Below are positions 47,522-57,073 of a stretch of 64,000 nucleotides of DNA, piece after piece. The stretch comes from Tetrapyrgos nigripes (lineage: Eukaryota > Basidiomycota > Agaricomycetes > Agaricales > Campanellaceae): contig JAACJM010000004.1 of NCBI GenBank assembly GCA_013368315.1, forward strand, positions 868,001 to 932,000, written 5' to 3'. Each line of letters starts with the position of its first letter. Position 1 is the stretch's first letter. Both the position numbers and the translations under genes were made by a program. Under the pieces are notes generated by a model. That model did not search any database. It was not told the DNA's origin and was given only the letters and a program-made list of their open reading frames with translations.

Positions 47522-48382
47522 TCAACGGGACGCATTCCAACGATCTACTTCGGCCGCACAAATGTCCTCCCACTTTGTATCCCATCCTAGATCTTCTAGC
47601 CATGGCTGTTGAGCCCAGGCGGCTATAGCGTTGCGGGACTCTTCAAATGGCACTGAGTGGCATCGTAGGGTATTCACTAAACTTCTGTGATCGTCGAGAC
47701 TCCTGTGATATGGAACCAGGATTTCCGATACAGAGGTAGCTATCACCAGTGTTAGACTTGCTGAACTTGGAATTGCATGCTCAACACTAACCAAATTTCT
47801 CCAATGACCATGTCACCCATAGCGGCTCTTTTTGAACCCATGAAGCGCCTTTATTTTTGTGAGCATCAATGACTAGTGCTTCAAGATTCTCCACCACGGC
47901 ACAGATTTTACGAAATTGCCTCTCCTACATGATCCATTAGAAGATATTCTAATTGTGCTAGATACACTCTCACAAGCTTCATGATGACCGCATCCAGTTC
48001 AGCCACTCGTTTCTCCATGGCCTCCAATTTCTGACCTACGACATGCGAGCGAGGAAGCCGGTTGGGTGTGATAGACAATGTATTGCTAAAAAAAACACAC
48101 AGATGGAGCACGAATTTTCATCAAGTTTCTCGGCGAGTCATACTCTAGATCTGTGCGGGTATCAACCAAGCTTTTCGCAGCTTTGAGGCCGTCCATGAGG
48201 ACAAGATCATCCCAAGTTTCAGTCAAGGACCTTAGTTCTTGCAGTAACGTCCTAGTTTTGCGATGGTAGGTGGATTCTGTGGGTTTTGAAGGAGATGAAG
48301 AAGCGCTAGCTGGTTGCTTCTGATGTACGGGGGAGGAAGTTGGTGTCGAAGGGCCTTTGAAGGAAGCAAGGCGATGGCTCAT
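47522..48382 (-). CDS. Coiled-coil protein of unknown function
   Basis: Four exons (48382-48144, 48085-47974, 47924-47792, 47739-47522) join in phase to 233 residues. The first about 40 residues are Ser/Pro/Lys-rich and disordered (MSHRLASFKGPSTPTSSP). The rest is predicted helical: TRTLLQELRSLTETWDDLVL, KLEAMEKRVAELDAVIMKLE, then RQFRKICAVVENLEALVIDA. A C-terminal Trp-rich segment follows (WVQKEPLWVTWSLEKFATSV, AAWAQQPWLEDLGWDTKWED). I do not recognise the family. The clean phase of all three introns (58, 49 and 52 nt) argues for a real gene. It is divergent to BET4 with 44 bp between start codons, the tightest pair in the window. Confidence 0.72.
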
Positions 48383-48426
48383 TAGCAAGAGTATTTCCGT
48401 TATGTAAACACAATCTTACTTTCAGC

Positions 48427-49960
48427 ATGGTATGTCCATCCAGTGTATCCTTACTTCTGTACCGACTTTTGCACACAGCATAATGTTAAACGTACCCCAC
48501 AATCCAAAGAGGCCATTGAGGCCAGAAAACAGAAGGAGCAGTCTAAAATTCGCGAGTACTTGGCTCTTACCGATGACATCTTGAATAGGGTTCGTTTTGC
48601 ATCTCATATCCAAGTATCGAATTCTCAGTTTTTGCCCAGTACAGAAGAAGAGCAAGGATTATTCTAGAGAGTCTTTGAATAAGACCACTCAGATCCTTCA
48701 AATCAATCCAGAGTTCTACACAGTATGGAACTACCGGCGAATGATTCTGCTCAACGGCATCTTTCCAGGCTGGTAGGTGTCCGATTTGTTCCTGGACGTC
48801 TTTCGCCTATGATGATCCAGTTCTGCCTCAGAAATCAATGAACAACTATCCGAAGACCTTTCCTTGACGACTACGGCACTGAAAGCTCATCCTAAAGTGT
48901 ACTGGATATGGAATCACCGACGCTGGTGTCTGGAGAATGTCCCTACGGGTCCTGGAGATGCTGGTGCACCAGATCACCTGGGTTGGAGGCAAGATTACTG
49001 GAAGAAGGAAATGTTCGTCGTGGAGAAGATGCTGGATGTGGATGCGAGGAACTGTGAGTCCTCCCCATCTCGTTCTATAACACCTTTGACATCCTTCAGT
49101 TCTTGCTTGGAGCTATAGAAGATATGTCTTATCCAGCATGCCCATTCCGAGGAATCCCAAGACCGAATTGACTTACACCAAACGGAAAATTGAAACTAAT
49201 TTCTCCAATTTCAGTGCTTGGCACCAACGTTCCAAAGTTTTGACGTCTCTATGGGCCAAGGGCGAGCTAGACGAGCGGCAATCCAAAGAAGCAGGTATTT
49301 GCATCGCTTGGGATTTGTATGCTTGTTGCTAAGCACTCTCAGAATTCGACCTCATCAAGAACGCTATGTTCACTGTGCCCGAAGATCAAAGTGCATGGAT
49401 ATATCACCGCTGGCTCGTTGGCCCCGGTACGTCTTGATCAAGACCACAATGAATACTATACTTACTATTCTTATCTGGCAGGACACGACCGAGATATCCT
49501 CGAACGCGAAATCGATACTATCAAGCTGCTACTGGAGGAGCAGCCCGATAGCAAATGTAAGTCGATAGTCGCATGATCGTTTTTTCTACTTCAATACAGG
49601 TTGTCAGGGTGCATGGAGTCTTTGGTGCACTACAATATGCTTTTGATCCGAAACCACGTCTCCAGCGTTAACACTGCGGAGCTTGTCCAAGAATGTCGAA
49701 AGCTGCTGGGAGAACTAAGGAAGGTGGATTCTGCCAGGAGAGAGCGATACAACGAATTAGGTATCTTGGCTCCCTGCCTCTTATCGTCTTTAAAGGCAAC
49801 TGATCCGGTGCAGAGAAAGGACTTGGCTCAGAAGCGTGATACCTTGGCAGACTCGGCGGTTTCTCAAGGTCTCACAGAAAGAGAAGTGCGTATGGGCATG
49901 ACTGTACAACATATTGGATTGGATAGGCATAATACAGGGGCGATTGTTATTGTTTTCTGA
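48427..49960 (+). CDS. BET4: Rab geranylgeranyltransferase alpha subunit
   Basis: Eight exons (48427-48429, 48479-48589, 48645-48772, 48821-49053, 49100-49294, 49343-49426, 49482-49556, 49608-49960) give 393 residues. The first coding exon is just the ATG. The spliced start MHNVKRTPQSKEAIEARKQK fits the family's MHGxxR start. Prenyltransferase alpha repeats follow: NPEFYTVWNYRRMILL, HPKVYWIWNHRRWCLE, FLAWSYRRYVLSSM, FSAWHQRSKVLTSLW and SAWIYHRWLVGP. The enzyme (with Bet2 and the escort protein) attaches geranylgeranyl groups to C-terminal Cys pairs of Rab proteins such as Ypt1 in this same window. The last exon extends past the usual end, so the C-terminal about 40 residues may be less certain. 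Confidence 0.93.
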
Positions 49961-50034
49961 TTATTATTATCCTTGGGAACGTAGAGCCATCACAGTAGCA
50001 TGCTCATATCGAACGGGGAGGAAGCTGGGAGCAT

Positions 50035-50265
50035 TTAGCACTTGCATTCGCCAGTCTTGCAGCCGCAACTGTAAACAGAACAGTATTGGTGAGTTGACGA
50101 ACGTTATCAAGATGAGACAGCTCTACTCACGTAGCACCACAGCCGCAAGTGTTGCTGCCGCAGCCGTTCTGAGAAACAGGAACTTGGGTGGTCTGGAAAC
50201 AAGAGAACAAGTCGTTAGAGACAGCGAGCACAAAACTATGGAGAAGGGTTGCGCACAGTGAACAT
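50035..50265 (-). CDS. Metallothionein, 34 residues, seven cysteines
   Basis: Three very short exons (50265-50257, 50192-50131, 50068-50035) join in phase across introns of 64 and 62 nt. The product starts MFTTTQVPVSQNGCGSNT and continues CGCGATCGCKTGECKC to the stop. Seven Cys are arranged as C-x4-C-x-C-x3-C-x-C-x4-C-x-C, with no aromatic residue except Phe2. Length, Cys count and the TTTQ(V/I)P start fit the small metallothioneins of mushroom fungi (Cu- or Cd-binding, about 25-35 residues). These bind soft metals in the cytosol and are often induced by copper or cadmium. The gene lies 74 bp past the BET4 stop. A TATA box and a duplicated 20-bp element lie upstream. Confidence 0.88.
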
Positions 50266-50328
50266 TGTGAACTGGTGTGAGTGTGAAATCAAAGGATTGC
50301 CTGTCTCACTTCCCTACGAGATCCAGTC

Positions 50329-50334
50329 TTTATA
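50329..50334 (-). promoter_or_regulatory. TATA box of the metallothionein gene
   Basis: Read on the minus strand the sequence is TATAAA, 64-69 bases upstream of the metallothionein ATG. The distance suits a strong inducible promoter. Confidence 0.6.
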
Positions 50335-50368
50335 CGCCTCCGCATGGTATTTGTCATCACGATCAGAT

Positions 50369-50443
50369 TATCCAGAAAATGGCTCATCTTTACACCGGTG
50401 CCCGGGTATGTAGTATAGGATAGTATCCAGAAAATGGCTCATC
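50369..50443 (-). repeat. Duplicated 20-bp element upstream of the metallothionein gene
   Basis: The 20-mer tatccagaaaatggctcatc occurs at 50369-50388 and again, identical, at 50424-50443. It lies 35-115 bases beyond the TATA box. It is a candidate regulatory site; no copy is seen elsewhere in the parts I examined. Confidence 0.7.
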
Positions 50444-52069
50444 CGGATAAGGTCAAATTGGTTGTTTAATTTTCTCAGAGGCGTAGTTGCCGACAAGTTC
50501 CTGGCTAGTATCTTTCTGGAGGCCTTCTGAGACCTTCCGACTCGGAGGCCTTTTGCAAACGTTTAATTATAGCCAGTGACGTCATGCTGCTTCTGCACAG
50601 CGCCTGACAAAGGAAGGAGGAAGCAAAGCGAGAGTGCAGTGACCAATTTTCTTACTCATTCTCTGGGCAAGTTACTCAGATTGAGTCAGATACTCGCAGG
50701 TACCGTGGATTTGGGCGATACCAAGGTCTCGACCTTTGCTACAACATGCAGAGTCTAATTCTTCATCATCAGTACTAAGTAGTGGGGCGCCCTGATTTTC
50801 TCGTTGTAGATGGGTCTAATGAACAAGGAGACAATCCTTGTCTTTTTTTGTCTGAGTGCTTACGACGTGCTCCTCATCGATCAATCACAGAAGATCACAG
50901 AGCAAAGAACTGAATAAAGAAGATGCCTCTAGTCTTCCCGCATTTCGCTCTCGTGGTCTATACTTAGTGCAAACTTAGTGGGGTACATATATCCTTTCGC
51001 GATATAACTCGAAGTATACTCGTACACATGTACCAGCTAGTCCCTGCAATTGCTACCAGTACCGTCAAAGCTGTAAAATCTTAGTTCCTCGAAAGATCCG
51101 TACCGGCGCCGAGTGATGACTGAAGGAGATGTGTTCCAATAATGCTCTAGACTTGGTTAGATTTCATGAGTGTGGCTGATCCATGCATGGCCATCGAGGA
51201 GTCGTGCAGACTACTTACCACACTCTGATCGCTGCCTTCTGGATCTGTTGAGATTAAATTTTGGTCCAGCGCTGCGATAGGACTGAGAGTTGTCCGAAAG
51301 ACGTCTGGTGCATAGCAAGGCAGCTAGACTTGCACAGAAAGCGGTAGCTTCCTTGGACTTTACGAAGAAGAAAGTGGGTCTGTCGCGTGTATGGTGTCAG
51401 TAAGGCTGGATTCTCGGGCTCGGGTTGATTTGAGAGTACTTCACGAAGAAGAAAGTGGGTCTGTCGCGTGTATGGTGTCAGTAAGCTGGGATTCTCGGGT
51501 TGAGGTTGATTTGAGCGTACCTGTGTTTTGACTATACCACTCAGTCTTGGACTGGCTGGTAGAGATGTTTACATGAAGTGCTTCCATAGGAAGAAGAAAG
51601 TTGACTGATATCTGCCCTTATTCGACTTCTATGCATTGGCGGAATGATACGGGTGAGAGGTTTTCGCGAATACGCATCTCTTGGAAAAGTCGTCTCCGGC
51701 GGCAGAGCTGCCTCAACACACATGAGATATCGCAACCGGCCGTTATCAACGAATTGTGGGGGCCTCGTGGATAATCTGCCGCTTCATTTTCGCAGATGTA
51801 GTTAGATTTTGGATTTTTCTTTCCTTGATATAGAAACGATGAGAAAAAAGATCCATCGTTCAAATGTAACCTTGGATGAGCTAAACACCTGTGGAGAGGA
51901 AGATACCATCCTGAGGACAGGCAAGCCACGACCACTACACGCATAATATGGGGGTTTTCGTAGGAGGTGACCGTGCGTGCACATTGCAACGAGGCAAACG
52001 CGTGTTAGTGACACAAACACAACTTTCTGTTGATTGGTGGACTCTCTCTTCACCTTCACTACTTCTTCG
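50444..52069. other. Spacer of about 1.6 kb between metallothionein and EDC4
   Basis: I see no gene I can support. The stretch contains an 81-bp tandem duplication (51362-51523) and otherwise short open frames without motifs. A minus-strand frame near 51230-51400 is open for about 60 codons, but without a start or splice logic I trust. Confidence 0.45.
51362..51523. repeat. 81-bp tandem duplication
   Basis: Two copies start with acgaagaagaaagtgggtct at 51362 and 51443. They differ at only a few positions, mainly in the gctgg/ctggg and gggctcggg/gggttgagg segments. It appears recent. Confidence 0.8.
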
Positions 52070-55000
52070 ATGGATAGGGCTCCTCCTGCCATTCGCGATC
52101 TCTTCAGTCGTGGCTCAACGCCCCCAGCCAGCCACAGCCGTTCAGCCCACCCACAACCAATGCTCAACCTCCGAACCAGATTGATTCTCTATTCCAGCAT
52201 CTAAGTTCATCTTCGCCTTCAGAATCCTCTCATCAGCAGCAGCCTTCTTCCTCTACCCAGTCGGCTACCGATTTCTCCGATTCTTTGTCTACTTCACCTC
52301 CCATGGCTGTCTCAGATGAGCAGGTCTCAACTCCTACATCCAACGCGGATAGACAAAGTGCTTTACTATCTCTACTTGGAGGTGCTCCCTCTGCGCCCGT
52401 AGTGCCAGGTCCTCAGCAGACACAACCCCAGCAAATGCCTACCCCTCCAGGTTCTTCACAGAGGTCCGGGGCATCACCTACACACAATGAGACGCAGGGA
52501 AAGATCTTATTGGAGCAGTTAATGTCTGGGTGAGTCTCAACCGTTTTACCGAAACCTTTGCTCGTGGGCATAATGTCCATATGCACAGTACTCATAACAT
52601 GCATTTAACAGCAATCAGCCGCGATCCAACTATTCTGAATCCCAAAGAGGCTCCATTCCCGATAACTCTTCGCCTCCATATGCTATTGCTCATCACGATC
52701 ACGAATACCGACCATACAATCAACAAGACCTTGCCATCGAAATTGCTCGAGGTCCCCAGGCTTCGAATGCATCTACCCAACAACCTTACCAGATTTCCCC
52801 TACGATCCCTCCCCCTCCACAACCAATGAATCAGCCACCTTCCCCTCCAAAGTCCATGTTCGATTTCGTTTCGCCGTTTGATGCACTGTCTGCCTCTTCG
52901 ACATCAACCAAGAAGAGGACAGGACCTGCCGGTTCAAACACCACCAGCGGCAACGAGGATTCCTCGTGGTCTGTTGTATCTGACCCCAAGCGTCAATCAG
53001 TTGACAATTTGTTGGAAACACTGACTAGACCGCAAGTACTTCAAACTTCAGCTGAACCATTTGATCCCTACGGTAGTCCGGGAGACTATGCACAAGCCGA
53101 AGTTCTTGGCCGAGTTCCTCCTCCTCCACTCCCTCCGAAGCCTACCGTTAACCGACAAGCTTCTCCCCCGCGCTCACCTCCAAAGCCGCAGGCCCAGCGC
53201 CCACGAGTCATGGACTCACCCGCTAGCCAACATAGCCAACTGGGATCTTATAGTGGACAGAATGGTCACGGTGGAAACAACCGTACCAAAGAAAGCTCTC
53301 CGGGTCCAGGGAACCGAGGTAGCATGAGAGGGAAGAAGAACAAAAACGCGAACAGTCCTGTGTAAGTTTTTGGATCTCATTGCAGGCTTTCCATGTCTAA
53401 TTGGGAACCATAGCCCTCAAGCCCAGACCATTGTGTTTGATGTTTCTCAACCGCTGGACGAAATTCAAGCTTCTCGAGACTATGTCAAATCCACCGCAAT
53501 CGCGCTCGTCAGACAAGATTCTGTCTTCCTTCCTGGGACAACAATTGGTGCCACTCATTGGGTCGCGTATGCCATGACCAGAGGTCCGTTGCATTATTAC
53601 TTCATTTATGCTTTTATTTACTTGCATTCTAGGCCGAATTCGCGTCATATCCAGATCAAGTGGAGATCGTACGCTTCTACAGCTTCCCCCTGTCTTCGCT
53701 ACCAATGCAAGTGTTATCGATATGGCCGTCTATGGTAACAGACTTGCAGGAGTCACCTCTGACGGAGGGTTTGTGGTGTGGGAGCTACCAGATGTCATCA
53801 CTGACGATGTCCCGTATGTTCCTCTTTCGCTGAAATGATTTCTTTATCTAATTGTTCATCTATAGGGGGCAGCTGCTACTGTGCGTCGCACCACCCAGTA
53901 ACAGTCAGGAGCCACTTCAATTTGTCAAGTGGCATCCGAAAGAACCTGATACCTTAGCCGTTGCGTCTGAATCGCAAATTTACCTGATTGACCTTGTCAA
54001 TACTCATGCTCTGCGTGGTCAAACGCTACCGCAGTCCGATCTTCACCATATCGGAACATTGTTTCATCTTGCATCTGTGCGCACATTTTGACTCATCTTC
54101 TAAGGCTTTCTTACTCAAATACCAATCTTTAGGCACTCGTCGCTTTTGATTTCGACGTCCTGCGTTATGCTCTTGCTACCATTACTGTGGACTCCACTCT
54201 TACACTGTGGAACACTCAAGATTTGCTACCTTACACGACGCACAAAGTCCGCGGGGAAGATATTCCTTCCTCCCTTACCTTTGTAGACGGGGGTATCGTA
54301 GTGGGAAGGAAAAACGGCACGATATTCCAGCTGCTCTCGACAACCACCAAGGCCGTTCTTTCCACCGTCAAGTTTGTCAACGGTGCCCACGACGATCCCG
54401 ACATGTTTGGTCATGTCAGCTATGATTCCAGGATTCAGACGCTTTGGGTGGCTAATTGCCGCAGAGAGAGCATGATTGCTATTAGGATGAACGTCGAACC
54501 GTTTACGTCAGGCGGGGAGGACGCTCACAGAGCTTTCTTCGACCAGATTGTGGAATTCCCCGGACCGAAGCCTACCATTCACTTTGTGATTCTTACGGCC
54601 GAGTCAGACCCGACTGGGGATGAATCGTATGCAGCATGTGTGGCAGCAAAGGTCCCACCAGGAGAACTGGCATTGGTGGCATTCTCTGTTCACTCAAGTG
54701 GCGTCGATCAAATCTTGATCCGGCGGGAATGGTTCGACTCGGCTTTAGCATCTACGCAACTTAAATATCCACAGTATACTCTTTCTCAAATGACCCCTCA
54801 GGCGACCGAGCCTATCCCCTCGAAACCTCAGCGACCCCAAGTAGCAAATGCGCAAAGTGCATCACAGTTGCCCCAGGCTGCTAGCAACATCCACGCTCGA
54901 GCGAGAAGTCCACCTTCGGCGGAGGAGATTGAGGCCGATAGTAACCGGGACGAAAGCCGTACAGAAACGAAGGGCAAGGGTTCCAAAGGGAAGAATGTCA

Positions 55001-56716
55001 ACTGGCATGATAATGGCAACAAGAATACCAAGTCAAATGATTCTGGGATCATCAATGAATCAACTCTTGGACAAGCGCTCACCAAGGAGATTAAAAAGAC
55101 CGAAGACAATCTCCACAATCGCATCACTCGTTTGTTGACCAGGGAGATGGACAAGCAGAGTACGTCAATTTCTTGTGACTCTTTTTTGCTTGCTTTCTGA
55201 CTGCGATATCCAGACCAACGCTTTGAAGAAGCTAGAGCCAATGAACAGGAACAAGACTTTGCTCGTCAAGAAACGATACTGAAGCTTATTTCTACCGAGT
55301 TGACACGAAACACTACGAGAGTGGTCGAGGTAGCAGTGAAGGCTGAGGTCCAAAACTCGGTGTTGCCAGCATTGGAGAACATCACGAAGAACGAGGTGAA
55401 AGCAGCGCTGAATGATCAGGTCGGACGGGGCCTGGTTGATTACATTAGTCAGGTGCGTCCCAAAGAAGCATCTTTAAACTTCATTTGCTGATAACTTCTC
55501 CAGAGTCTTCCTGGGGAGATAGAGAAACTCCTCATGCGTCCTGATATCTCCAGCCACTTCTCACATTTACTGTCGGCTAATCTGACTCCGTTGATTGAGC
55601 GACATGTGAAGGATGCTATCCAGAAGACTTTGATTCCTGTGTACTCTCAGCAATCGTCGGCCATGCACCAAGACCTTATTAGAGATTTGCGATCAGAGAT
55701 GCATTCATTCAAGAGCGAGCTGACGGGCTGGCAAAACGAATCATTGAGGAGTCAAGAGGTAAGAGAATGTAATCTACAAATCACAGCTCAGGCTTATCTT
55801 CCTCTAGAATTCCATCCGAGATCTGGAACGCACCATCAGAGCTCTCTCAGATCAAGTGAAATATTTGAGCATGAATCAGCCCAGCGGCCTCCTGCATCAT
55901 ATACAACCATCGTCTCAGACCCATAATTCTCCTGGCTCGGGAGTGTCGTCAAACCAGCCGCCGAGTCATTTGAGGCAGCAAAACTTACCACCTTCGAACA
56001 TGCCACCATCTGCGACGTCCCAGGTATCATCAAGCTTTAGCTCAAACTTCCAACCTCAAGGACCGCCACCTGTGCAACCCCAGTGGTTCCCTACCCCCAT
56101 TGCTGCTCCTCAGGCATCTCATCCGGCTACTATACTTCAACCTCCACCTCAGGCTGACCGCTCTCCCCCGATCAAGTCTGACCAATGGGACGAGATTTAT
56201 CTTAGTGTCTTACACACTCAAGATATCTCCAAGCTGCGCGAACTCTTAGCGCGCACAAATCCAGAGTTGATCATGCCATTGAATAGCCAACCTCTCGTCT
56301 CGCAAGCAGTCATTTTGACTCTTGTTCATCGGGTAAGTAGTGATTGCTTTTGCGCTTTTTTTTTTTACTAAAAAGATTATTCCTAGCTTTCTGCTGCCGT
56401 CGGTGAAACTTCTCCCTCCGAGGAGTCCTTCAAGACGTCCTTGTGGTGGTTGCAACGATCAGTTACTATGCTTCGTCCAGAGGTGCGCTATGTCTTTTTC
56501 CTTTTCGGTCTTCGTATGCAAACATATTTTCATTTTCAGGACAAACTAATTACCGACTTCATCCCTCGAGTAATTCCCAACGTCCAGGTTCTGCTGAACA
56601 CCACAAAACAGCGCTTAGCGATTCCGATACCAGGAGCTCCTCCTACTCTGGACATCGCGAGAGCCATTTCAGATGTCCAGGAGACTCTGCGCCGAAAAGT
56701 TATGCCTGTGTCTTGA
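52070..56716 (+). CDS. EDC4: EDC4/Ge-1-type enhancer of mRNA decapping, frame break near the start
   Basis: Eleven exons (52070-52529, 52612-53361, 53414-53583, 53633-53813, 53866-54076, 54133-55159, 55214-55452, 55504-55758, 55808-56332, 56387-56482, 56540-56716) encode about 1363 residues. The architecture is a Pro/Ser/Gln-rich N-terminus, a WD40 propeller (for example FVKWHPKEPDTLAVASESQI, DVLRYALATITVDSTLTLWN), a charged linker, a long coiled-coil region (FEEARANEQEQDFARQETIL) and a conserved C-terminal helical domain (WDEIYLSVLHTQDISKLREL). This matches EDC4/Ge-1, the P-body scaffold that couples Dcp1-Dcp2 decapping. The start MDRAPPAIRDLFSRGSTPP is in a different frame from the rest of exon 1. 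One missing C in the C5 run at 52121-52125 would explain it. A downstream in-frame ATG exists at 52303. Confidence 0.82.
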
Positions 56717-57073
56717 ACTATGCTTCCTTGTCGATATATGTGATCTTCGTTTCTCTATGATTGTTGCTGTAGCCTTGCTTTGCTTTATGGGCCCATCGTA
56801 CTCTTACATGCTGAACACTTTTGTTGTTGTTGATATCCATGTATACAATATGCTTTCCGTTTGCTGGTTCTAAAGCCACGGGTTACCTGATCGGGCAGGG
56901 TGGGGCTCAGTGCTCACTTCGGAACACAATCTGAGTCACACTAATCACGTTTGTATAAAGCCGTTCGTGTCGAAGTTGTTCTTTGGTTGCTTCCCCACCA
57001 TCGCTCTTGCAGCAGGACTCTCCACGACGCGTCTTTGTCCTTTCCTGTCCTTTCTTTACTCTAACGTTCCAGG
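56717..57073. other. Spacer between EDC4 and Argonaute
   Basis: I see no gene in these 357 bases. They presumably hold the EDC4 3' end and the Argonaute promoter, which is pyrimidine-rich just before the ATG. Confidence 0.55.
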
